Of a stretch of 64,000 bases of DNA, positions 46,201-58,200 are shown in pieces. Each line of letters opens with the position of its first letter. Within the stretch, counting starts at the first letter, position 1. The notes below the pieces were generated by a model. That model was given only the letters and a program-made list of their open reading frames with translations. It was not told the DNA's origin and did no database searches. This DNA comes from Lytechinus pictus (lineage: Eukaryota > Echinodermata > Echinoidea > Temnopleuroida > Toxopneustidae), in contig NC_087257.1 of assembly GCF_037042905.1 (NCBI RefSeq), forward strand, positions 16,608,001 to 16,672,000, given 5' to 3'. A program made the position numbers and the translations under genes.

Positions 46201-49200
46201 GTCATTCGTAGCTTACAAAAGCCGACCAGATTTCATAGTCTCATTTGGGCTAAACTCGATTTTGAAGAACAGTTGATTGGATCAGTCATATAGACTATAT
46301 ATATACATGTACATGTAGGATAAAATAGGTTTTGTGAACTTAACTGTAAAAGTTTTCACATTTTAGCTTTTCACAATTTTTTTTTTAATTAGGTACTCAA
46401 AACTGATTCACAAGGTACAAATACAGGTTTATACAAGTTAGATAACAAAAACAAACTTTTGAAAGTGCTGTGTAATCTCATCATGTTTTGCAGCAATAAG
46501 ATATTCAGATCTTAATGATGGAAAGAAGGGAATAAAATCTGGTTAATTAATCATCCACTCAGAACGAGTTGCATTAGGGTGACAACATATGACCAAGTTG
46601 GCAATGCCTTACTTAGAAAGTCATAAATATGGTGATGAGACTAATCAGCAATTAAACCAAATTTTTATTAGACAAACTGGTTCTCAAAATTTTCCCCATC
46701 TTTTTCAGACTTTAACTCCTGAGCCCCATCCTACACAGAGCTACGATCGATCCAATCAATCGTAACTCTATGGAAAGGAGGCGCGATAGCTCAGTCGGTA
46801 GAGCGGGGGACTCGTATTCCGGTGACCCGGGTTCGATTCCCACTTGGTGCGCTAGTGCCCTTTGGTAAGGCATTAATCCTCAGTACAAGGTCCTTCGGAG
46901 GGGACCTTAAGCCATCGGTCCTCTGGTTGCTTGCTTACAAGCATTCATGCTTTCTTAGCAATCAGGTAAAAAAAATCACCACCAAATCCATCAGTGTCAT
47001 AATTTTTTTCTTCAGGAAATTTGCAAAATGTCCTTTTCAAAACAAAGGAGAACACACCAAATTGTCGAGAAATCAGTGACTTTATGAATATACTTCATAT
47101 TTAGAATTTTTTGGAACAAACATGCATTGTAGATGTTGACATTGCAGGCTTTCCATAGTTGTGATTGATTGGATCAATCAAAACTCTTTGTAAGACAGGC
47201 CCCAGGTGAATCATCTCATCTACCAGATCAAATTTACCTACACATTCTACACAAACAAAATTTACGAAAAAGAATTTAGAAAAAATATTGATTTGTGCAT
47301 TTCAGCAAACGGGACCTACCTGTGTGATGTTGTCATTATTGTTCGTCTCCTCCATGGTTTTCTTCTCTTTAAGCTTTTGTCGTAGAAATAATTCCTCCTG
47401 CGAGAAATAGAAAGGATAGAAAAGATGTGAACATTCCCAGGGATTCAATAAACAGTAGATCTATTTAGTAACAAAGTAATACATTTGTCTGCAAAACCAG
47501 CCCTATTTATAGAAATGATGAGACACACCTGAAAACAAAGGTTACAAACTACACTTTTCTTTTAGTTGATGACTGATTTGTTGCCAGAGATGTTTATAAG
47601 TTTGTCAGTTGTTTTTACTTCAATGAAAAATTATTTGTGTAACCTTTTGTAAGCTTTCTTTTTCTTCAATGAAAATTCTTTTGTAACCTTTGCTGCATAA
47701 ATGAGGATGATGGTGATGATGACGATGATGGTGATGATAACGATGATGGTGGTGGTGATGTTGCAGCTGCTGATGACGATAACAATAACAACATACATTG
47801 AAAACAACAATAAAATCGATCACACATCTAAAAACAATTATTGCAAAAAGCAACTTATTGATATAAAAAAACATTAAGCAAACAAGAAAAATTAACTATA
47901 TCTTGAAAAAAAGTCATTTATCGCTTGATGTTAAAAAATACCCAGCATCTCCCATAGCATATCATCCAGGCCAACGCATTATAGGCCTATAGGCGGTGTT
48001 GCACCATCCCGAGTTTGCTCAATCTCGAGATTTTAGCCCGATCGGCCCTCTTCGCGATTAATCTTGAGATTCAAGAAACCCCGTCTCCACCATCGCAAGA
48101 AGAGCGATTCCTGCTCGAGCGAGGCATCGATGCATTATGGTCTGACGCCATGAATAAATAATCCCGAGTGCGTCTGCACCTACGAATTAGCGCGATAATT
48201 CGTAAAATAGCGCGCTATTTTGCAAATAATCCCAAGTTGACTTGGGATTGCAATCTCGAGATTAATCCTACGAACTAGCGCGATAATTGCGTCTCCATTG
48301 CAAATAATCTCAAGATTGTTCAGATCGGGATAATTTGTCGGATCAGAAATAGCGCGCCAATTTGAAACCTAGGGATGGTGCAGACGGCCCTAATATGTGG
48401 CAAGAATTAATGAATTATATATACACGCACATAGAAGCATCCCCAGGGATTCAATTAACAGTACCTCTATTTAGTAACAAAGTAATACAGTTGTCTGCAA
48501 AACCAGCCCTATTTATAGAAACGATAATGAGACACACCTAAAGATAGGAATCTTCGAAGGAGCCATACAAGAGTGAAATGCAGCTGACAAGGCAGTCACG
48601 CGGATTGAGCGGATCTCGATTTTATAACGGGATGGGGGGGGGGGTATTTTATAAGCAACATCTAGGCCTACTTGATACAAATACGAACAAAAATTATTCT
48701 GATATGTAAATCTTCATTCACTTTTCTAATTCAAATCCACCCCCCCCCATCATACACACACCAGAATTAATATTTTCTAAATTTATACATTAAGTCATGT
48801 CTGGATTTATAAGTCGACTTTCTACGAATTTAACAGTTGAATAATCTCTACTCAAGGCAATTTTTTAAACCAGCTTACATATGGGCATTTTCACCACAGA
48901 TGGACACAGAGGCAAAAAAATCAAGTTGATATTCATGTCAAATGCTTTATGTTTTTTAATGAAACAAGACCTGAAGTTTCTGAGACAATTTTTTTTTCCG
49001 ACTCTGGCAGCCATTTTTTATTTCAAAATGGCTGCCAAAGTATGGATACAAATTAGTGTTGAAAATAGTATATTGATACATATTTAGTTTTGACAGATTT
49101 TTAAAGAACAGGTTTGATCATGATGTTTTCGCCTGTGGTTTAGCTTGCTATTATAACACTTTTTAAAATCCCACAGAAAGAAACACCAGTAATTCATTCA

Positions 49201-52200
49201 TCTGATTAAAAAACATTGATGAAGTATGTGATATGGTATGTAATGTCAGTTACCGAAAACATGAACTTTTTTTTCTCATTTCCTGGAAAAGAGGATATAT
49301 CATATGAAACTTGGTAGATTTCCTCTCTAGGTAACACCCCTCCCTTCTACACCAAAATTAAAGATTACCAATTAACAATGAAGCCATAGGGTACCATTAA
49401 ATATATGTAATGTCAGTTACCAAGTGGAAAATGTAATGTCAGTTACCGAGATGTAATGTCAGTTACCATGATAAAACGTTGGTTACCAATATTGAAATGC
49501 AAATATGTGGTCAATTTTATGGTGAAGAAATATTGTATACTTGTTATTTAAATCTTTCACTTTAAAAGTCACACCGGAAGGAGCTTGCTATTCACTTTTA
49601 AAAGGTATAGTTCACAAGGAATACTATTTGAAATTATGAAGGAAGTTGCATTCCCATCATGCAAAAAAAAATTACTATGAAATTGTTTTGTACATGCACT
49701 TACCAAGTACCCAATTGTTTGTATCAGACAATTTTTTTTTTTGGGGGGGTAGGGGGTACTTTTCCCAACCTATTGCCTAAATCTGCAACATTTTTTAAGC
49801 TTAACATTGTGATGAAGGGGATTTCCAGGGTCCCTTTTTTAGTTTTTTATACACCTTTTAGTAGTGTGGATGTATGATACAATTTTGTTTTTGGTGTACA
49901 AGTATAGATGAAAAGTGATATTTGACAGTTCTGATCAATGTTGCATGGATCTACTAAAACTTTTTTTTTTCTAATTTACAAATAGTTCAGTTTCAGTTTA
50001 GAAGCTGGAGTTTATTTTTTGTTCACAGCTTAAAAAAGAAATTAGCAAAGAAAATGATTAAACAAATTATGAAGAGAATTGAAATCCGACAGATATGAAT
50101 AAGCACTGCTTGCACTGACCAGAATAGAAATCAATAAAACTACATGGCTGCATGAGATTCGGGGGAGAGGTACGTGTAGCCTAGGGGAGGAGACCCTTAT
50201 TCATTTTGCCTTTTTTGAGGGGAGGGGGAGGTTGGAGAAGGAAAAGGTTTAAAAAGTCAATATAAAACTGATGAATATATTATGGGTGTATAGTCAGAAA
50301 AATCCATGTGTACAGTCAATGCAATATTAAATTACTATAGGAAAACATGTAGCTGCTATGACCCCACCCCCCCCCCCCCCGAGTAAGTAAAACATACATT
50401 TCTTATCTTTTGATAATTAAAAATGTGAAGTATTATGAAACTTTTATTATTTTAAAACGCCTTACATATAAGTACCAAGAAAATTATGCCTTTGAAAATC
50501 ATATAGCACTGGTAAATGTTAATGTGTATTGTCAGTTACCGACAAGTTATGATAAAAATGTTCAAATCAAAGAAAGGAACTAAGAAAAAGAAAAAGTTTT
50601 TTCATTGAAATGTTCCTAGAAACTCGGGTATACTTCCACATCAAGCTCACTTTCATGTGAAGCCCTGCACAGAAGATACAATGCAATGATTCCCCACATT
50701 TGACTTCCATGTGTTATCTCTATGGCAAATTAAGTGTAATGTCAGTTACCGTAATGTCAGTTACCAGCATGGTTGTGGAAAAATTATCATAGCCCCCAAA
50801 AGACAAAAACGAATTGTTTAATATTTTGACACATCTTAACCTAGTAACGGAGGTATATTTACATATTCAAATTATTACTCTATCTACTCAGGGACATGAG
50901 ATATTTCAATTTCACTGAACACCCTGAAATTGCATGTCCTTTTGCGTAATGTCAGTTACCGACACATTTTTGCTTGCTGATGCGTAAAAAAATGTGGTTA
51001 CATAGGAAAACTTAGTATCAGAGTATACAGCAAGGTTCACTTTATTAACTCTATCAAAAGCAAACTCCCATCATTTGTTGTTTTGGAGATACACACAATG
51101 AAAGGTGTGAAAACATTGTGCCGTGTAATGTCAGTTACCGTGAAAATGCCCATATGCACAAAACATGTGCGCCTGTAATTCACTTCTTTTAAGTCAATTT
51201 TTCGAACTGATCGAGTCGAACGGATTTAGAGGCATCTCCAGCTTATTAGCCAGATTTCTCTACATAACAGTACAATGACAAATAGCAACAAATTTTCTTC
51301 AAAATTGAAAATTCTTTTCTAAGAATTTGACACGTCAAATGATACATATATGGCCTATATAATACCTTATACCTATATAATACCATATAATACCTATATA
51401 ATACCATATAGGGCCTGTATAATAACTTTATACAAAACAAGATATTTATGGAGCTACATGACTTCATGAAACTAGATCAATTTCTTTTATATGCATGTGA
51501 TACTGTAGTATCCTTTCCATATCTATTATAGTCACCACTTCTTTTCACAAGTTATGGTCATTTTTCATTTTATTGCCATTCTCACACCGTCGACATATTT
51601 GACCCGACTAATAAAATCTTGCTCCCCTTTGAAGCGGAGCAATAAATCAGGGCATCTTGACACGCTTTTGTGCGAAGTTCAAAGGCGCTCGTCGGACCAC
51701 TGCTCAGACACCACGCTGACTGATCCCTTTAAATAGCTCCCTTGCTTGTCCATCACTGGAGGGGTAAGCTAAAGGAATGTGCTCCTGTTTTGCCTGAGTT
51801 ATGGCTCTCATCAATAAAGGTTGATGGACACGTCTTACAAGTGGCTTCATATGGGGGCATCAGCAAGGGATATTTTTAGAAGGGAAGGCTTTTCGGTCCA
51901 TGGACTGTTTACTGCGTAGGGTTCAATGAAAATATCTTTAATATCTTTCCCTCACAATGGTTCAGAGTGTTATAGAGGCAGCATGATTTCATGTTTTCTA
52001 GAAAATTGTTTTATGTGAACTTCTTTTACAAAACTACAGGGTCTCTTCTGAAGAGCAACCTATAGCAATTGGGCCTAATTTATTTTTAAACTTTATTTTC
52101 ATCACTCCATATTCACCAAGGGGGGAGGGTGGAATCAGTAGGTGGTTTCAAACCGCCTCAATCATAAGAATCCCTGTTAAATTACTTGCATTTTTAAGGC

Positions 52201-55200
52201 TAAAAAATACCCATTAATTATTCCTGCATTCACACCCTTCAGGATAAGTTCCTGAAGTTACCAGCATGTGCAGTATGGTTTGATAAGCAAGCAAGGCGCG
52301 AGATTCAAAATCACTAGCTCAGCAGCCAACCACGGCGCCCGCACCCAAATACACGCTGGGCTAAAAGTTCCCGTAAATTGCTTTTCACACTGCCAAAATA
52401 CCTGCGACCTTGGAAAAATCCCTGCGAAAGTTCTCGTAATTTTGACAAGTACCTACTATTTAGTGGGTATTTTCTTTCGGGAGATACCTGGAACTAACAA
52501 ACTGTGAGGCGGTCTGAAACTGCCTAGTATTCATGCCTACTGCAAATGGGGCTATTTTCTTGTACATTTACATCATGATGTTTATCAAACAAATCATCTG
52601 TATAGGCCCTTCAGAACTCTTAATGGATTTTCAAAGGGAGATAATTTTCTCCATTTTTTTTTTTTGGGGGGGGGGGTTACAATATTAACTCCTTAACCCT
52701 TTTCTCTCTCGACCTTACAAAGAATTGAAGATGCTCACCAGGAGCCTGTAACACTAAGCTTAGCAATCAATCGTAGAACATTTTTTCCACGATTGATTGC
52801 ACCGACCACAATGTACAATTGATCGTTTAAAATAAAGCATATGATCAATCGCTATCCTTTGTGCTAAAGGCCCCTGATGTCTATTCACGAACCATCGAAT
52901 TGTCTCGACAGATTGAAAATTACATCAGCATCAAATACCAACTGCATGAACAAGAAATGAACACTTTTAATTTATCCTATGAACAGCACCCTCTAATAAT
53001 TGTGGCCTAAAAAAGAAGGGGCTAAATTTCTTGATTTCTCCTATAAATGGCATCCTCCAATACATGGCTTTGAAATGAGAATGGAAGGAGCTCAATTTTG
53101 TAATATCTCCTATTTATAGCAACTTCCAATATCTGGCTTTAAAAAAGAGAAGGAAAGGGAGAGATCTACATTTCTTAATATCCCCTATAAATAGCATCCT
53201 CTAATTAAATTGGCTTCCAAAAGAAGGGGGGAAAAGAGCTTAATTTCCATAATGAATCTTTCTTGACTGATTAAATTCACTGGGGCATCTTCAACCAGAT
53301 CTAAATTTAAATTCCCAACCGCAGCGCTGCTTCCATGCTCTCCGCACGGTGGCTATAAGTCTGCCTGACCGATAAAACAGAAATAGAAAGACGGTGTTAA
53401 AAATACAGAGAATCAACCAACCAAGGGTGATATTAAAGGTCAAGTCCACTTCAGAAAAATGTTGATTTGAATCAATAGAGAAAAATCAGACAAGCACAAT
53501 GCTGAAAATTTCATCAAAATCGGATGTAAAATAAGAAAGTTATGACATTTCAAAGTTTTGCTTATTTTTAACAAAATAGTTATATGAACGAGCCAGTTAC
53601 ATCCAAATGAGAGAGTCGATGATGTCATTCACTCACTATTTCTTTTGTTTTTTATTGTTTGAATAATACAATATTTCAATTTTTACGAATTTGATGATTA
53701 GGACCTCCTTGCCTGAAGCACAAAATGTTAAAATAATGGAATCCCATGTGTTCAGGGAGGAATGAAACTTCATTTCACATGACAATGGCGAGAAAATCTA
53801 AATATTTCATATTTCATATAATAAAATACAAAAGAAATAGTGAGTGAGTGATGTCATCAGTTCCCTCATTTGCATACCGATCGAGATGTGCATATAACTG
53901 TTTTGTGAAATGAAGCGAAACTTTAAAATATTATAACTTTCTTATTTTACATCCGATTTTGATGAAATTTTCAGTGTTATGCTTGTTGAATTTTTCTCTT
54001 TTTATTCAAATCAAGTTTTTGTTGGAGTGGACTTGTCCTTTAACTATGCCTTGGGGCGGTATTCTTGATCATTAGGAAAAGATGAATTCCTCATCTCGTC
54101 TGTTCTCCTCGATAAAATCTGATCAGCAATCTCATTAACTTCTTTTTAAAGATTAATGCGAGTATGTGGTAACGAATTCAAAATGACTTCGTACAGAATC
54201 CAATGAAATGACCATCCAAGTATCAGAATGTAGAGCGTCGAGGCCCAGTGGATTAGTCTACGGACTTTGAAACAGAGGGTCGTGGGTTCAAATCCCAGCC
54301 ATGGCGTAATTTCCTTCAGCAAAGAATTCATCCACAGTGTACTGCACTCGACCCAGGTGAGGTAAATGGGTACCGGCAGGAAGTAATCCCTCAAAAAGCT
54401 GAGTGCACCTGAATACGTAGCCTAGCTTAGCCGGGTAATAATAATAGCAGGGCCCGCTGGGAGAACAGTTTTCAGAACTGAAGTGGCTACCCTGGGTAAA
54501 TATACCGTTATTATTATTATCACTAATGTTATGTATGAAAAATATGCATCAGAGGATTGTGGAAGAAATTGTTTAATTGCTACGTAATTAGCAAAATAAG
54601 CATGATGTTACATGAAATGTTGGGTCTTTTTCCAAGTAATATTTACACAGTGTCCCATATGTGCTTATCGGTGTTGGTGATCTTCGGTGCAATTACTTTT
54701 TCAGCTTAAATTTCATAATTTCACAAAGCTCAGTTTATGTATCTGTACCAGATCTAAGTCTTTGATGATAAAGTGACTATTAAGTTATTAAACTTGGTTT
54801 TACAGACTTTCTCATCAAATTGGCGTTTACTGCAACTTCTTTCATTTATCTTTAATATGGCTTTATTCTCAGAAACGAAAACCAGACAAAGGGCCCCAGC
54901 TACCACACAAGACATGCTCGTTTGAAAAAAAAAAAAACCAGACCAACAGTGTATCATTTCATATGGCTTTTCTATTTCCTGTTTTTCTTAAACTTTATTT
55001 TTGTCCAAATCTTTGAAATTAAATATACTGTCTATTTATGCTCATTGCATGTTATGTCAGGAACTAGGACAGTGTAGGAGGGGAAATTGCATAAAGGTTA
55101 TTACACAAGAGGAAAATATTCTCAAAACTGGGAATTTGTCACGAGTCAGACCACCCCGCAATTCATAAGTTCCAGGTATTCTCTGATCAGGAAATTTACC

Positions 55201-58200
55201 ATGATCCACCCCGATCAGAAAATACCAAGTATTTTTGCCAATGTGAAAGCAAAATACCTACATATCCCCAAAATAAAAATACCTGCTAGATAGTAGGTAC
55301 GTGCCGGAATCAAGAGGACTTTCTCAACCCACCGATAGTCGGGCGCGGGCACCATAGGACTGCTGAGCAAGCGATTTGAATTGCCTGAAAGAAAATACCT
55401 GCTAAATAGTAGGTACTTGCCAAGATTACACGAACTTTCCCAATCCAGCAATTAGTTAAGCACAGACACCATACATGTAGGGCTGAGTGAGCGATTTTGA
55501 ACTGTGCGCCTTGCCTGCTAATCTGACCATAGTGCACATGCTCGTAACTTTGAAAACTTACCCCCAAAGGGTCTGCTCTAATAGGGTCGGTATAAATGCA
55601 GAAAATAATTATTGGGCATTTTGAGCCTGAACAAGTTCTGGTATTCTGGTGATCAAGGCGGTCTGCATACACCTTGTGTACAAGTAGGCCTACATGAGGT
55701 TTCTCTTGCATCTAATCTATAACAGTGTTCACATGCAGATCTCTCTGAAAGAGAGGAACCAATTTCTTTCGCAGGAGTTGTACGACTGACTAAAATTGTA
55801 TTTCAATTTTTTTTTAACAATAAGGCAAAGGTTTTTTTCTTCATTCAAACACATTCACACATGAAAAACTCAATACATAAGCCTACACAATTGGATGAAC
55901 TATTATGCAATAATCACGTCGACTCCAAACTGATTCGACGGTATATGTGTCGGTCTGGAGTCGGTTTCGGCCCGTGTGACTGAGGGGTTTATGGCTTTGG
56001 GACAAACTCTCAGCTTTCTGTGACCAATGGATGGATGGATACAAGTGCGCCTTGATTTACAGCTGCCTGTGATGCAGGGGGATGGAGCAGAACCGATGAT
56101 GAAAATTTATGGCTAGTCTGCAGGAGATTCCAGCTGCCTTGAATGACTCCCTAGACAGAAGGAAAGTAGTGCAAAAGCACTTTTGCTGAGACTTTGTTAT
56201 GATTCCTTAAACAAACTCCACAAGGCACAAAGGTATCCCATACGGTGGTGCACTCAGCTGAAATCTTAAAAAAAAAATCATTCATGCACTTTCTATACAT
56301 GTAGTTCTTTGAAGAGTCCAATAAACCTTTGCTTTTATTAATGCATCTAGGGGGAGTGTGAAAATAACTTTATAAATATGATTTTTGTGAAACTCAAAAT
56401 TTTCCTCTCCATAGTCAGTGGGTGACCTTGATGTCTTCAATATTGTAAGAAGCAATGTTTGTTCAAAACACAGGATTGATATTAGGTGGTTTCAAACCGC
56501 CTCGATCATGAGAATCCCCGTTAAATTACGAGAACTTTTTAAGGCTAAAAAATACCCATTAATTATTCCTGCATTCACCCCGCCCCGAAACATACCCACG
56601 GGATAAGTTCCTGAAGTTACGAGCATGCGCATTATGGTCTGATTAGCAAGCAAGGCGTGAGATCCAAAATCACTAGCTCAGCAGCCACCCAAGGCGCCTG
56701 CTCCCAACTACATGCTAGGCTAAAAGTTCCAGTAAATTTCTTTCACATTGCCAAAATACCTGCGACCTTGGGAAAAATCCCCACGAAAGTTCTCGTAATT
56801 TTGACAAGTACCTACTATTTAGTGGGTATTTTCTTTCGGGAAGATTACGCGTAATTTGCTTTCACATTGCCAATATTACCTGGTATTTTCTGATCGGGGT
56901 AAATTTCCCGATCAGAAAATACCTGGAACTGACGATCTTCGAGGCGGTCTGAACCCACCTATTGCACACTTTTCTTTCTATCAAGAAAACATTCTAAATT
57001 TATTCAATATTATCCTCGAACCCTTGACCCAGAAGTTACATCAGGCAACTTGTTATAAGTCAGTGCTTCCTCTTTTAGCAAGAATCAAGGCACTATGCTC
57101 TTTTCACAGCTTTCCACAGACCTGCCAACCTCTGGGAATGAAAAATTGTACTTAAAAAAAATGTATTATTCCCCAAAAAACTGTATTTCATAATAAAATG
57201 CATGGCGCGCATGCTCATCGCGATGCTCAAGCTGCATGCAAGCTAAATTGCGCACTGCTCTTGCAGATGAAAAAAAAAAACATTGAAACACGTGTATATC
57301 TCACCCTGGTTTTAATAAAATGATTGAAAAAAAAAAGTTACCTGAAATTACATTGATCCAATAACCATATTTTTTTGTAAGTTTCATGAAATAGAGACAT
57401 ATAGAGATGATTTTTCTCAATAAATTACGATTAAAAAAAATGTTTTTTTTTTTAAACGAAATCATATTTTTAAAATTAAAAACGTACTGTCATATTTTGG
57501 TTGAAAAAACGTACTAAATACGCCAAAAACATACTGGTTGGCAGCTCTGTTTCCACTGCATTATTTTCCATCATTAAATCTGTGATGAAATGTGAGGATT
57601 GGCTATGGAAAGCTGCCAGTGACAAGCCGGCAGGAGAGATGAAGCTCTTACGTTTGACAAGGTGTCTTATAAAATTGTGAGCAACATACCACAGCTGAGC
57701 CCAGTGTTGTTTTCCATCTTGGACTGCATCCGCCCAACTCCGGGAAAGGGTCGGGTACCTGAGCCTCGTCGCCATCGCTGCCCCCGCTGCTGCTCTCGCT
57801 CTGCCCTCTCTGCGGGAACGACGAGCTGAGCGGGGCGGTGGCCACCGGCTCTCGCAGATCCTCCGGCATCGACTTGCTCCTCCACTCGCGGTCGAGGCGC
57901 GGAATGAACCGAGAGGTGAGACTCGAGCTGTGTTGCAGCTGATGCCTTTGGTGGTGGTGATGGTGGTGGTTGTTGGTGACGTGATGATTGTTGCTATGGT
58001 TTTGATTGTGGGGTGAGGTGGGTTGTGTTCTCGTGGGCGTGGCTGGCTGACTGGCTTGCCGACACAAGTAGATTCCATTCAGACCGCCCTGCTGTGCCGA
58101 TAGATGGTTGTTTAACGACTCGGTGCTGGCCAACAAAGGCCTATCTTCGTTATATGTAGGAAAGGAATTCATGCCGTTAACTAGGGCATCCAAGTCCACG

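Noticed and set aside
46779-46852. tRNA gene with CGT anticodon
   Set aside because: A and B boxes are good but the anticodon, T and acceptor stems mispair and a SINE body follows.
49240-51139. CRISPR-like array of 15-mers
   Set aside because: Spacing is irregular (17 to over 1000 bp), the repeat is too short, and the host is an animal.
51580-51760. Possible alternative promoter in GRB intron 2 (tttaaatag, slightly higher GC)
   Set aside because: Only a weak TATA-like word; no first-exon donor or coding start follows.
57476-58078. 200-codon open frame overlapping GRB exon 2 in another frame
   Set aside because: Shadow of the GC-rich exon; the exon 2 frame has family motifs and correct splice phase.
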